Below, piece by piece: positions 1-9,065 of a DNA stretch of 64,000 bases (positions are counted from its first letter, which is position 1; each line of letters opens with the position of its first letter). A program made the translations under genes and the position numbers. The stretch comes from Rhodoluna sp. Its GTDB lineage: Bacteria; Actinomycetota; Actinomycetes; Actinomycetales; Microbacteriaceae. The notes below the pieces were generated by a model. It worked only from the letters and a program-made list of their open reading frames with translations. It ran no database searches and was not told the origin of the DNA. The stretch lies in assembly GCA_024641095.1 (NCBI GenBank), contig JAHEDR010000001.1:124001-188000 (forward strand), in the 5' to 3' direction.

Positions 1-480
1 GAAATTCGCGCAAACTCTGGAACACCAATCATCATGTTGACTGCCAAGACCGAAAGCGAAGATGTTGTTCGCGGACTTGAAGCCGGTGCAGATGACTACG
101 TTGTTAAGCCTTTTGATCCAACAGTTTTGCTAGCTCGTATTCGTGCGCGACTTCGCCCACTAGAGAAGGCAGACAGCGAGACTGTTCAGATTGGTCCTTT
201 GACTCTGGACATTGTTGGCCACGAAGTTCGTCGCGGCACCGAAAAGCTATTGCTTACTCCGCTTGAATTTAATCTTTTGCTAACTCTGGCGCTAAAGCCA
301 AAGCAGGTATTCACTCGAGAGATGCTGCTTGAACTTGTTTGGGGTTACCACTACAAGGCAGACACTCGTTTGGTGAACGTGCACGTGCAGCGTCTGCGTT
401 CAAAAATCGAAGACGACGTAGACAATCCAAAAATCGTGACCACCGTTCGCGGAATTGGTTATAAGGCTGGCCAAGGCTAA
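1..480 (+). CDS. mtrA: MtrA response regulator, C-terminal part
   Basis: This is the C-terminal 159 residues of an OmpR-family response regulator; the 5' end lies before the window and the frame is open from base 1. It starts inside the receiver domain, with the switch threonine in IIMLTAK and the conserved lysine in VVKPF, so the phosphoacceptor Asp is not visible. A winged-helix DNA-binding domain follows (LTPLEFNLL, VHVQRLRSKIE, RGIGYKA). Its TAA abuts the ATG of a MtrB-type kinase and LpqB comes next. That conserved actinobacterial order is why I call it MtrA, which in this phylum controls cell-wall and division genes. Confidence 0.93.
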   Translation, partial: EIRANSGTPIIMLTAKTESEDVVRGLEAGADDYVVKPFDPTVLLARIRARLRPLEKADSETVQIGPLTLDIVGHEVRRGTEKLLLTPLEFNLLLTLALKPKQVFTREMLLELVWGYHYKADTRLVNVHVQRLRSKIEDDVDNPKIVTTVRGIGYKAGQG

Positions 481-2079
481 ATGGCACTTCGAGCCGCCAT
501 TGATTGGGCGCTCGGTCTCTTCCGCCGATTCCTGCAGGTTCGCGCTGTTTTCACGACCGTAGTGCTTTCTGGTGTTGCACTGCTTGTTGTGGGCGGGTTT
601 CTTTCTTACTCAATTGGTAATGGTCTTTATCAAACTCGCGTCTCTCAGATTCTTGCTGAGTCAGAGCGCGGGGTAGTAGAGGTTCAAAATACTTTCTCTG
701 CTTCTACGGTCACCGATGAAATTGCGCTGCAGTCGCTTCTAAATTCCGTGGTTCCTTCACTTGAATCTTCTGGAACTAGCGATTCAAGAAAAGTTGCTCT
801 GCTTAGAACGCCCGGCCAAGTTGGTGCACAGATTCTGCAAAGCCCTATCTCTGCCGATCTTGATACTGCGGTTATTCCGGTTGATCTAAAGTCTCAGGTT
901 AGAAATTCCACCGGCCGGCTTACCTATCAGGCAATTGGTTTGCCTCAGATTAACGGATCGGTGCACCCGGGTGTTGTCGTTGGTGCACCAATCGAAATTC
1001 CATTGGCGGGCAAGTACGAGCTGTACCTTGTTTTTGACTTGAATGGTGAGCAGCAGACTCTTGATTTTGTGCAGAGCGTTTTGTTCTGGGGCATGCTCAT
1101 TCTGTTGTTCATGATTGGTGCGGTTAGCTACTTCGTGACTAACTGGCTGGTTAGGCCGGTACAGGTAGCGGCCGAGGTTTCCGAGGAAATCGCCGAAGGT
1201 GCATTGGACCGCCGCCTCACCGAACGCGGTGAAGACGTTATTGCAACCTTGGCTAGATCTTTCAACCGCATGGCCGATTCGCTTCAAAAACAAATTACAA
1301 AACTTGCCAGCGTTTCCAAGATGCAACAAAGATTTGTGTCCGATGTTTCGCACGAACTTAGAACACCGCTGACCACTATCAAACTTGCCGGTGACGTTAT
1401 TTTTGCCAGCCGCGAAAAGCTTGAGCCAGCCGCCAAGCGTTCGGCCGAGTTGATGCACGACCAGATTGAACGCTTTGAAGTCTTGCTAAACGACCTGCTA
1501 GAAATTTCCCGGTACGACGCCGGTGCCGTGGCCGCCGACCTTGAGATTCAGGACCTCAACGGAATCGTTGGTTCGGCAATCGCCGGTCTTGAGCCTTTGG
1601 CGCAGAGTCGCGGTTCGTTAATTGAAATTGAAATTCCTGCTGGACCGGTTGATGTTGAAGTTGATGGCCGCCGCATTGAGCGACTAGTGCGAAACCTTTT
1701 GGCAAACGCAATCGAGCACGGTGAATCGCGCCCAATCCGAGTTGCGGTAGGGCTCAGCGATTCTGCAGTGGCCGTAAGTGTGACCGATGCTGGTGTTGGT
1801 ATGTCGCGTGCAGAAGTCGACCGCGTATTCGACCGCTTCTGGCGAGCAGACCCTGCACGTAAGCGCACCACCGGTGGTACCGGTTTGGGCCTTGCAATTT
1901 CACTTGAAGACACCCAGCTACATGGCGGCTGGTTGCAGGTGTGGGCAAAGCCAAACGAAGGTGCTTCATTTAGGTTGACCCTGCCAAGACGTCAGGGCAT
2001 GATCTTCACGCAGTCACCTTTGCCACTACCGCCAAAGCGTTCACAGGTTGAAAGCAGTAAGGCGCGTGCAAATGACTAA
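481..2079 (+). CDS. mtrB: MtrB sensor histidine kinase
   Basis: This is a membrane sensor kinase of 532 residues that pairs with MtrA. It has two membrane segments (about 20-45 and 199-224) enclosing an extracytoplasmic sensor of roughly 150 residues. A HAMP linker follows to about 275, then a HisKA domain with the phosphorylated His at residue 291 in SHELRTP. The HATPase domain shows an N box (NLLANAIEHG, near 404), a G1 box (DAGVGM) and a G2 box (GTGLGLAIS). The ATG begins directly after the mtrA stop, so the two are one operon. Its stop overlaps the lpqB start by 8 nt, which suggests translational coupling of kinase and lipoprotein. Confidence 0.95.
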   Translation: MALRAAIDWALGLFRRFLQVRAVFTTVVLSGVALLVVGGFLSYSIGNGLYQTRVSQILAESERGVVEVQNTFSASTVTDEIALQSLLNSVVPSLESSGTSDSRKVALLRTPGQVGAQILQSPISADLDTAVIPVDLKSQVRNSTGRLTYQAIGLPQINGSVHPGVVVGAPIEIPLAGKYELYLVFDLNGEQQTLDFVQSVLFWGMLILLFMIGAVSYFVTNWLVRPVQVAAEVSEEIAEGALDRRLTERGEDVIATLARSFNRMADSLQKQITKLASVSKMQQRFVSDVSHELRTPLTTIKLAGDVIFASREKLEPAAKRSAELMHDQIERFEVLLNDLLEISRYDAGAVAADLEIQDLNGIVGSAIAGLEPLAQSRGSLIEIEIPAGPVDVEVDGRRIERLVRNLLANAIEHGESRPIRVAVGLSDSAVAVSVTDAGVGMSRAEVDRVFDRFWRADPARKRTTGGTGLGLAISLEDTQLHGGWLQVWAKPNEGASFRLTLPRRQGMIFTQSPLPLPPKRSQVESSKARAND

Positions 2080-3754
2080 GTCACTAAGAATTGTTTTGAT
2101 TGCTTCTCTTGCAATGCTGTTGGCGTTTACTTCTGCATGTGCTCAGCTGCCTAAGGGCGGTGAGATCAAGACCGGACCGAACGTTGAGTCTGGTTTGGAA
2201 ACCGATTACCTCTACTACTCACCATCAAGTCCGGCAGAGGGTGCAACACAAGAGGAAATCTTGCTTGGCTTTATGAATGCCGGCACCGGTCCGCAAAATG
2301 ACTACGCGGTTGCCCGCACCTACCTGGCCAAAGAATTCAACGCCGACTGGAAACCAAACTCTGAGGTTTTGGTTCAAGACGGTAAGCCAACCATCACACT
2401 CTCCGATAACGACTCGGCAACCGTAGTTGTTCCAATCTCGGCAACCATTAACGAGCGCGGTCAGTACCAGGCGGCACCGGCCGGCACCACTCGCTCAATT
2501 CAAATTACCTTCACTAAAGAAGGTGGCAACTGGCGCATAAATAATGCACCAAACCTAACCATGGTTATTCGCCCGGTATTTGATGTTGTGTTCAAGGCCT
2601 ATGCCGTTTACTTCTTCGACAACCAGCAAAAGCACTTGGTGCCAGATGTGCGTTGGTTCCCATCTAGGGCTTCAACCAGCACCCGATTGGTAAACGCACT
2701 TCTAGGTGGCCCAAGCGAGTGGCTGCAGCCTGCGGTTAGAACTTCAATTCCTAGCGGCACCAGACTCACACTCAGCAGCGTTACCGTTGCCGATGGTGTT
2801 GCCTCGGTTGACCTTTCCTCACGCGCTTTGCGAGCCTCGGCAATTAACCGCAAACTAATGCAGGTGCAGATTCGCGAAACCCTTCTGCAGCTAAGCAGCG
2901 TTTACTCGGTTCAGGTAACCATTGAACGCGGTGTATTGGAATCTGCAAACTGGGGATACTCAACTTCTCAGATTCAAATCTCAACGCCAGTTGCTTTGCT
3001 TAGTGATGAGCTCGTGCACCTTGGAGTTTCACAAACCAGCCCGCTTGATATGGGCAAGGAGTTTGTCGACAAAGTTGATGCAACCACCTTTGGTTTGAAC
3101 GTTGACGAAAAACTTTTGGCATTAGGCTCACCAACCGGCGTTTACTTGACTTACCTCAACCGCCCAAGCGAAGCGCCACAACTACTAACGTCGGGCAGTG
3201 AATATCTAGCTCCGATTGTTGACGTTGATGGCTATACCTGGGTAGTGCCTAAGGACGGCAAGCGCCCGCTGATGGTGTTTGATTCGCAGGGTCGCAGAAT
3301 TAGTTTCTTATCTGGTTGGTTAGCCGGCTCGCAGAGATTGAGCCTGTCAATTAGCTCAGAGGGCTCAAGGTTGCTTGTGGTCAGCGGCACTAGTGCCAAG
3401 AGCAAGGTGCAGGTTGCTGCAATCGTGCGCAATGAAAACGGAGATCCAATGAGTTTGGGTACAGCGTTTGAACCAATCGCCACATCAAATGCATACTCGG
3501 CAACCTGGCTAGACAACATTCGCATTGGTTTACTTGAATCGCAGGCTTCGCAGTACATGCAACCTATGGTCACCATGATCGGCGGAGACTCACGCAGCTT
3601 GCCAACTTTCACCTCGGGTTCAACAATTGTTGGTTCTGGCCAGGCCTCGCTGATTTACATTCTTGATTCCTACGGTGTGATGTATCAGTTCCGCGGTTCA
3701 AGCTGGGTCAAAGTGCGCGACGGCGTGAAGGCACTTCGTTTCCCAGCCAATTAG
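2072..3754 (+). CDS. lpqB: LpqB lipoprotein
   Basis: This is an exported lipoprotein of 560 residues that modulates MtrB signalling in actinobacteria. I chose the ATG at 2072, not the TTG 24 nt upstream, because it gives a clean lipoprotein signal: a charged MTKSLR start, a hydrophobic stretch and a lipobox ending in Cys23 (TSAC). Residues of about 175-295 resemble a GerMN domain (AVYFFD, then DGVASVDLSS). The rest fits the LpqB beta-propeller region. It overlaps the end of mtrB by 8 nt, completing the conserved mtrA-mtrB-lpqB unit. No terminator is evident before the next gene. Confidence 0.93.
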   Translation: MTKSLRIVLIASLAMLLAFTSACAQLPKGGEIKTGPNVESGLETDYLYYSPSSPAEGATQEEILLGFMNAGTGPQNDYAVARTYLAKEFNADWKPNSEVLVQDGKPTITLSDNDSATVVVPISATINERGQYQAAPAGTTRSIQITFTKEGGNWRINNAPNLTMVIRPVFDVVFKAYAVYFFDNQQKHLVPDVRWFPSRASTSTRLVNALLGGPSEWLQPAVRTSIPSGTRLTLSSVTVADGVASVDLSSRALRASAINRKLMQVQIRETLLQLSSVYSVQVTIERGVLESANWGYSTSQIQISTPVALLSDELVHLGVSQTSPLDMGKEFVDKVDATTFGLNVDEKLLALGSPTGVYLTYLNRPSEAPQLLTSGSEYLAPIVDVDGYTWVVPKDGKRPLMVFDSQGRRISFLSGWLAGSQRLSLSISSEGSRLLVVSGTSAKSKVQVAAIVRNENGDPMSLGTAFEPIATSNAYSATWLDNIRIGLLESQASQYMQPMVTMIGGDSRSLPTFTSGSTIVGSGQASLIYILDSYGVMYQFRGSSWVKVRDGVKALRFPAN

Positions 3755-3823
3755 AGCTGATTACTAATCCACAATTTTTTCAAACCGATACCAAGGCTGC
3801 GCGCCTAGACTCAAAATCATTGG

Positions 3824-4486
3824 GTGAGCACCTTTGAAGAATTCCTAAATTTAGTTCTGCCTTCACGCTGCGTGATTTGCCGCAGCATAGGCTCACCAAT
3901 TTGCAGTTCCTGTCGCAAGATTCACCTCACCGGATTTCGTGAGGTACGAAGGTTTGAACTCAGCGGGATTGCGATTTGCGAATACACAAATGAAGTCGCT
4001 CAGGTAATTCATGAGCTCAAAGAAAATTCACAAACATCAATTGCCAAGTCTCTAGCCAAAGAGATTGCGCTGCACATGCCAAACGATTGTGAGGTGCTGG
4101 TGCCAATGCCAAGCAAAACCGCTTCATTTCAAAAACGCGGTTTCAACCCCGCTTTGATTTTGGCAAATGCAATTACCAAAGAAGTTGCTCGTACCCAGAA
4201 CCGGCTGATCAAAGTGGCAAACCTAATCTCACTTGGTCGCGAAGTTCAAGATCAAGCAGCGCTCGATGGGCATGAGCGCAGAAGCAACCTGATTGGGTCA
4301 ATGCGGGCCAAAGAGTTTTCTACAGCCAACCTGGTTTGGCTGGTCGACGACATCGTCACAACTGGCGCCACCCTCAGCGAGGCTGCCAGGAGCCTTGCCG
4401 CCGTGGGCATCGGTGTTGGCGGTTTTCTAACCTTTGCCGAGACACTTCCAAAAAATAGGCAAAAACCAAACAAAGCGGCCGTTTAA
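3824..4486 (+). CDS. ComF-family phosphoribosyltransferase-like protein
   Basis: This is a 220-residue cytoplasmic protein of the ComF/GntX family. The N terminus carries a zinc-finger-like pair of CxxC motifs (Cys16, 19, 27 and 30). The C-terminal half is a type I phosphoribosyltransferase fold with the PRPP-binding loop VDDIVTTGAT at about 174-183. In Gram-positive bacteria ComF takes part in DNA uptake, but homologues are common in non-competent actinobacteria and the substrate is unknown. The start is GTG. A candidate -10 (TAGACT, 3806-3811) sits 12 nt upstream, so the gene may have its own promoter although it follows lpqB. No partner competence genes are in the window. Confidence 0.88.
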   Translation: MSTFEEFLNLVLPSRCVICRSIGSPICSSCRKIHLTGFREVRRFELSGIAICEYTNEVAQVIHELKENSQTSIAKSLAKEIALHMPNDCEVLVPMPSKTASFQKRGFNPALILANAITKEVARTQNRLIKVANLISLGREVQDQAALDGHERRSNLIGSMRAKEFSTANLVWLVDDIVTTGATLSEAARSLAAVGIGVGGFLTFAETLPKNRQKPNKAAV

Positions 4487-4488
4487 GG

Positions 4489-4520
4489 TATACCTTTCAT
4501 TCACAGGCAATGTTGCCTGT
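4489..4520 (+). promoter_or_regulatory. hpf promoter -10 and 5'-terminal inverted repeat
   Basis: A TATACC/TACCTT -10-like box (4489-4496) is followed by a perfect 8-bp inverted repeat, ACAGGCAA-TG-TTGCCTGT (4503-4520). With normal spacing, transcription would start at about 4502-4503, so the repeat would form a hairpin at the 5' end of the hpf mRNA or act as an operator over +1. No good -35 box is visible. Confidence 0.45.
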
Positions 4521-4535
4521 AGATATGAGGTCAAC

Positions 4536-5150
4536 ATGGAAGTTAACATCACCGCCCGCAACCTCACCGTCTCGGATCGCTTTCGAGAATACGTAGCCGA
4601 CAGAACCCACAAAGTGGAGCAGCTAGCTCATAAGGTGCAGTCGCTAGATATCAAAGTGACCAGACACGATCACAGCCGAAATTCCGGCCCCGAAGACCAG
4701 GTTGAGTTGACTGTCTTTGAGCCCGGTCACGTAATTCGTGCCGAGGCTCACGCTGGCGATAAGTTTGCCGCCTTTGACATTGCTTTCGGCAAGTTATCTG
4801 AGCGACTTCGCCGAGCCGCAGATCGCCGCAAGCACCACCACGGTTCAATCGGCACCAGCGAGCTAACCGCTCACGACTTTGCCGAGATTGACATTCGCCC
4901 GGCTGATTCCGACGTGCTGTTGGGTAAGCAGGTTCCGGCTGCTGCCGATGCCGGCCCAGACCTGGGGGAGAGCCCGGTTGTGATTCGCCGCAAGCAGTTT
5001 GAGGCCAACCCAATGACCGTTGATGATGCCCTTTATCACATGGAGCTGATTGGGCATGATTTCTACCTATTTCACGATTCCGAAACCGATAAACCAAGCG
5101 TGGTTTACCGCCGCAAGGGTTGGAACTATGGCGTTATCACGCTGAAATAG
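4536..5150 (+). CDS. hpf: Ribosome hibernation promoting factor, long form
   Basis: This 204-residue protein binds 30S subunits and drives 70S dimerisation in stationary phase or stress. The N-terminal domain (1 to about 110) begins MEVNITARNLTVSDRF, typical of HPF/YfiA. A linker leads to the C-terminal dimerisation domain (about 145-204; VVIRRKQFEANPM, then VVYRRKGWNYGVI), so this is the long form. The ATG at 4536 has an upstream ATGAGG for ribosome binding; a longer in-frame extension starting inside comF lacks support. HPF lies directly before secA, a common actinobacterial order. A hairpin near the transcript's 5' end is described separately. Confidence 0.96.
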   Translation: MEVNITARNLTVSDRFREYVADRTHKVEQLAHKVQSLDIKVTRHDHSRNSGPEDQVELTVFEPGHVIRAEAHAGDKFAAFDIAFGKLSERLRRAADRRKHHHGSIGTSELTAHDFAEIDIRPADSDVLLGKQVPAAADAGPDLGESPVVIRRKQFEANPMTVDDALYHMELIGHDFYLFHDSETDKPSVVYRRKGWNYGVITLK

Positions 5151-5172
5151 CCATTCTTAGAGCATCCTGTGG

Positions 5173-5206
5173 GAAACCCCCTGGCCCTTATGGGTTAGGG
5201 GGTTTC
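5173..5206 (+). terminator. Stem-loop after hpf
   Basis: This is a perfect 10-bp stem, GAAACCCCCT (5173-5182) pairing with AGGGGGTTTC (5197-5206), and the loop has a further CCC/GGG pairing. It has no T-run, so it may be a weak terminator or a processing or attenuation hairpin between hpf and secA. Confidence 0.6.
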
Positions 5207-5252
5207 GCCTAAGATTGAACCCAGAACCAATCAAACGGTATGGAGCAAAATC

Positions 5253-7919
5253 TTGGCATCAATCATCGACAAACTACTGCGCGCCGGCGAAGGCCGCCTT
5301 TTGGCCAAACTTCGCAACTATGCCGAGGCAGTAAACGCTCTTGAGGAAGACTTCAGTCACCTCAGCGATGAAGAGCTAGCCAACGAGACCAACGTTCTAC
5401 GCGAGCGCTACGGTGCCGGCGAGAGCCTTGACGACCTACTTCCTGAAGCCTTTGCCGCTGTTCGCGAAGCTTCAAAGCGCACCTTGGGTATGCGTCACTT
5501 TGACGTTCAGCTAATGGGTGGTGCCGCACTTCACCTTGGCAACATTGCCGAAATGCGCACCGGTGAAGGTAAGACTTTGGTGGCAACTCTGCCTGCTTAC
5601 CTAAACGCAATTGCCGGTCGCGGTGTGCACGTAATTACCGTGAACGACTTTTTGGCAAGTTACCAATCAGACCTGATGGGTCGCGTGTTCCGCGCCCTTG
5701 GTATGACCACCGGTTGCATCATTTCTGGCCAAGACCCACACGAGCGTCGTCAGCAGTACCTTGCCGACATTACTTATGGAACCAACAACGAATTTGGTTT
5801 TGACTACCTGCGCGACAACATGGCGTGGCAGCAGCAAGACATGGTTCAGCGCGGTCATTTCTTTGCAGTGGTTGACGAGGTTGACTCAATCCTTATCGAC
5901 GAGGCCCGTACTCCGCTGATCATCTCTGGTCCTTCATCGGGTGAGGCCAACCGTTGGTTCAACGAGTTCTCAAAGATTGCCGAAAAACTTCAGCCTGTTA
6001 TTGACTACGAAGTTGACGAGAAGAAGCGCACCGTTGGAATTCTCGAGCCTGGTATTGCCAAGGTTGAAGATTACCTAGGCATCGGAAACCTTTACGAGTC
6101 AGCAAACACTCCGCTGATTTCGTTCTTGAACAACTCAATTCGCGCCAAGGCGCTGTTCAAGCGCGACAAAGACTACGTAGTTATGAACGGCGAAGTTCTA
6201 ATTGTTGATGAGCACACCGGTCGTATTCTTGCCGGTCGCCGATACAACGAAGGTATTCACCAGGCAATCGAGGCCAAGGAAGGTGTTGAGGTTAAGGCCG
6301 AGAACCAGACCCTGGCTACCGTGACCCTGCAGAACTACTTCCGTCTTTACAACAAGCTTTCAGGTATGACCGGTACTGCAGAAACTGAAGCAGCCGAATT
6401 CATGTCTACCTACAAGTTGGGTGTTGTTCCAATTCCAACTAACAAACCGATGATTCGTCTTGACCAGTCAGACTTGATTTACAAGAACGAAGAAATCAAA
6501 TTCAACATGGTTGTGCGCGACATTGCTGAGCGTCACAAGAATGGTCAGCCAGTTTTGGTTGGTACCACCAGCGTTGAGAAGAGCGAGTACCTTTCTAAGC
6601 TTCTGGCTAAAGAGGGTGTGCGTCACGAAGTATTGAACGCAAAGAACCACGCACGTGAAGCAGCAATCGTTGCTCAGGCTGGTCGTTTGGGTGCGGTTAC
6701 CGTTGCTACCAACATGGCTGGTCGCGGTACTGACGTGATGCTTGGTGGTAACGCCGAGTTCCTAACCGTTGATGCTCTTAGCAAGCGCGGTTTGAACAAC
6801 GATGAAAACCCAGCAGAGTACGAAGCAGCCTGGGCCGAAGAATTTGCCAAGATCAAAGAGACCGTTGCCGAAGAAGCCGAAAAGGTTCTTGCAGTTGGTG
6901 GTCTTTACGTTCTAGGTACTGAGCGTCACGAATCACGCCGCATCGACAACCAGCTTCGTGGTCGTGCCGGTCGTCAGGGTGACAAGGGTGAATCTCGTTT
7001 CTACCTTTCATTGACCGATGACCTAATGCGTCTGTTCAACTCTGGTGCTGCAAGTTCTCTAATGAACCGTGCATCGGTGCCTGATGACACCGCGATTGAA
7101 TCAAAGATTGTTAGCCGCGCAATTCAGAGTGCACAGTCACAGGTTGAAGGTCGCAACGCCGAGATTCGCAAGAACGTTTTGAAATATGATGATGTTCTAA
7201 ACCGTCAGCGTGAGGCAATCTACAGCGACCGCCGCCACATTCTTGAGGGTGACGACATCGCAATGCGCGTTGAAACTTTCTTGGCCGATGCAATCGACAA
7301 CATTGTTGAGAGCCACGTTTCAGATGCAGCCGGTAACGACTGGGATCTTGAAGCGCTATGGACAGAGCTAAAGGCAATCTACCCAGTTGGTCTTGAAATC
7401 AGCGAGGTATTGGCCGAGGCGGGTAACCGTTCAAAGCTAACCAAGGCCTGGTTGACCCGTGAACTTGTTTCTGATGCAAAGGTTGCCTACGCAAAGCGCA
7501 CCGAGAAGATCGGTGAGACAGCCATGCGTGAGCTAGAGCGTCGTGTTGTGCTTTCGGTTGTTGACCGCAAGTGGCGCGATCACCTTTACGAGATGGACTA
7601 CCTAAAAGAAGGCATTGGCCTTCGTGCAATGGCACAGCGTGACCCTCTGGTTGAATACCAGCGCGAGGGCTACGGCATGTTCCAGCAGATGATGGGTGCC
7701 ATCAAGGAAGAGGCTATTGGCTTCCTATTCAACATTGAGGTTGAGGTAACTCCAGCTCCGGCGGTTGACCCGTCACAGTTGACTTACATTGCCCCTAATG
7801 AAGATGGTGCAGCCGAGGCACACGGTGCCAACGAGGCCCGTGCCAACGAGCAGAAGAACGAGAACCAGGGTCAGCAGAAGCCTGCCGACGGTTCTGGTAG
7901 CTCATTCTTCCGCTCGTAA
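5253..7919 (+). CDS. secA: Preprotein translocase ATPase SecA
   Basis: This is the essential motor ATPase of the Sec pathway (888 residues), which drives preproteins through SecYEG. The Walker A motif is GEGKT (about 104-108) and the DEAD-like box is [12 protein letters not shown] (from about 207). Motif VI is seen in GRAGRQGD. The preprotein cross-linking, scaffold and wing regions appear complete by length. The C terminus ends in GSGSSFFRS and lacks the CxCxHC zinc motif, as is usual for actinobacterial SecA1. The start is TTG, with GGAG 9 nt upstream; the nearby ATG at 5240 is out of frame. A TAAGAT -10 candidate lies at 5210-5215. Confidence 0.97.
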   Translation: MASIIDKLLRAGEGRLLAKLRNYAEAVNALEEDFSHLSDEELANETNVLRERYGAGESLDDLLPEAFAAVREASKRTLGMRHFDVQLMGGAALHLGNIAEMRTGEGKTLVATLPAYLNAIAGRGVHVITVNDFLASYQSDLMGRVFRALGMTTGCIISGQDPHERRQQYLADITYGTNNEFGFDYLRDNMAWQQQDMVQRGHFFAVVDEVDSILIDEARTPLIISGPSSGEANRWFNEFSKIAEKLQPVIDYEVDEKKRTVGILEPGIAKVEDYLGIGNLYESANTPLISFLNNSIRAKALFKRDKDYVVMNGEVLIVDEHTGRILAGRRYNEGIHQAIEAKEGVEVKAENQTLATVTLQNYFRLYNKLSGMTGTAETEAAEFMSTYKLGVVPIPTNKPMIRLDQSDLIYKNEEIKFNMVVRDIAERHKNGQPVLVGTTSVEKSEYLSKLLAKEGVRHEVLNAKNHAREAAIVAQAGRLGAVTVATNMAGRGTDVMLGGNAEFLTVDALSKRGLNNDENPAEYEAAWAEEFAKIKETVAEEAEKVLAVGGLYVLGTERHESRRIDNQLRGRAGRQGDKGESRFYLSLTDDLMRLFNSGAASSLMNRASVPDDTAIESKIVSRAIQSAQSQVEGRNAEIRKNVLKYDDVLNRQREAIYSDRRHILEGDDIAMRVETFLADAIDNIVESHVSDAAGNDWDLEALWTELKAIYPVGLEISEVLAEAGNRSKLTKAWLTRELVSDAKVAYAKRTEKIGETAMRELERRVVLSVVDRKWRDHLYEMDYLKEGIGLRAMAQRDPLVEYQREGYGMFQQMMGAIKEEAIGFLFNIEVEVTPAPAVDPSQLTYIAPNEDGAAEAHGANEARANEQKNENQGQQKPADGSGSSFFRS

Positions 7920-7937
7920 TCCGCGGAAATTGTTTGC

Positions 7938-8387
7938 TTAGAGCACGCTAACGGCTGTTGCTCGCCAGCGGTTGTTGATGCCTTCTAGGCGGATAGTAAC
8001 TGCACTCAAGCGGCGTTGCGTGTTAAGCAAAACCACAGACTCCACAACACCGTCGCGTGGCGAAGAATTCATCATGTTGTGAACCGAGATGTTTGGGTGC
8101 TTTGGTTTTTGACCAAGCTGGTTCCTGGTTTCTCGCGCCTGAGCTGCCCGGCGAGCAAGTCTCTGGTAAACGTCATCGTTTAGCAGGCGAGCCAATTGAT
8201 CAATCGGCCTAGACCCGGAAATAACCTCAACCACTCCGGTGGCCAATGCTTTGAGGCTTGCCTCAGGATCAGGCAGTTCTGCTGTTTTGTTGTACTGCGG
8301 ACCAAAGAAGTCTGCAGCTTGTTTTAGATTCTTTACATTGCGTTGGATCTGTTTTGAATCTCCTATTTTTCCTTTTTCTGTTGGCAT
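7938..8387 (-). CDS. Rv3235-family protein (DUF6459-like)
   Basis: This 149-residue protein is convergent with secA, 18 bp from its stop. The N-terminal third is polar and basic. The C-terminal part (DGVVESVVLLNTQRRLSAVTI, then NRWRATAVSVL) has the alternating pattern and terminal WRATAV motif I associate with the Rv3235 family, which is often encoded next to secA in actinobacteria. Its function is unknown. No signal peptide or membrane segment is visible. The family assignment comes from recalled resemblance and genomic position, not from a search. Confidence 0.7.
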   Translation of the reverse strand: MPTEKGKIGDSKQIQRNVKNLKQAADFFGPQYNKTAELPDPEASLKALATGVVEVISGSRPIDQLARLLNDDVYQRLARRAAQARETRNQLGQKPKHPNISVHNMMNSSPRDGVVESVVLLNTQRRLSAVTIRLEGINNRWRATAVSVL

Positions 8388-8548
8388 TTAAGTTTCCAAC
8401 TTTCTTAATTAATGAGAATTTCTTCCCCCTTAGAAAACTCTTCCCTAAGAATTCCGACGCTAGACCTGTGAATAATCGGATACAAGAGGTTTAAAAAATC
8501 TGTGGATAACTTAATTTTTTCTTGCAAATTCCTACCGATACTTGCAAG
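8388..8548. promoter_or_regulatory. AT-rich divergent intergenic region with DnaA-box-like sites
   Basis: This 161-bp gap is clearly richer in A+T than its surroundings. It holds TGTGAATAA (8467-8475) and TGTGGATAA (8501-8509), which are reverse complements of TTATTCACA and TTATCCACA. Both fit the DnaA-box consensus TTATNCACA, in the same orientation and 34 bp apart. The second overlaps a TAACTT -10 candidate (8507-8512) for the gene starting at 8549. A third copy, TGTGGATAA, lies at 9019-9027 inside that gene. Confidence 0.5.
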
Positions 8549-9046
8549 ATGCACATCGAAGATATCTTTGAAGATTTGGAAGCGCAGTTTGCTGCAACGT
8601 TGCAAGAAAGTCAACGGAAAAGTTTTTTCGAAGACTCAAACTTGGTTGTTCTGCAAACTTTGGATAAACAAATTGTTGAATTAGTTACGGCCGTGCTTGG
8701 AAGTGATTTCATCTCCGGGCTGAGCCCAAGCGATTCGGTCTGGCATTTTTACCTCCTAAATTCGGTAGCCAAAATAAACTTCAAAAAACTTGCATCGCAA
8801 GATTTTCCGCCCACTCGAGCCACCGATGCAAGCCTTGGCAGCTTTATAGAGGGCATAAAGACACCGTGCCCAATCAGATGGAAGTTGATTGGCTCTGATT
8901 TTCAAAACGCGGCAACGTTGCAGATCGCTCAAAACGGCCTTCTTGAAGTCTGCTCAAAACTTGATCCCAAAACATTCTTTGTGCCAATTTCCGCGACTTC
9001 GCAAATTTCCATCCAAATTGTGGATAACCCAAGCGACAAAATTTGA
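8549..9046 (+). CDS. Uncharacterised protein, 165 residues
   Basis: I do not recognise this protein. From the ATG at 8549 it has 165 residues starting MHIEDIFEDLEAQF, with an acidic, probably helical N terminus. It has no signal peptide, membrane segment or known catalytic motif that I can see. A TTG at 8522 would extend it by nine residues; neither start has a strong Shine-Dalgarno. The gene is AT-rich compared with its neighbours and precedes a SAF-domain protein and a CpaE-like ATPase on the same strand. It may be co-transcribed with them, but its stop is 20 bp before the next start and function cannot be inferred. Confidence 0.75.
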   Translation: MHIEDIFEDLEAQFAATLQESQRKSFFEDSNLVVLQTLDKQIVELVTAVLGSDFISGLSPSDSVWHFYLLNSVAKINFKKLASQDFPPTRATDASLGSFIEGIKTPCPIRWKLIGSDFQNAATLQIAQNGLLEVCSKLDPKTFFVPISATSQISIQIVDNPSDKI

Positions 9047-9065
9047 AACCAAGTTTGCTGATGAT

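Noticed and set aside
886-1458. 190-codon open frame antisense to mtrB
   Set aside because: It lies fully inside a well-supported kinase gene on the other strand, has no ribosome-binding site or recognisable domain, and has shadow-frame composition.
2048-2071. Upstream TTG start for lpqB
   Set aside because: It would add eight residues before a complete lipoprotein signal peptide; the ATG at 2072 fits better.
8388-8548. Possible chromosomal origin
   Set aside because: Although AT-rich with DnaA-like boxes, it has only two or three sites and no dnaA, dnaN, rpmH or parB nearby.
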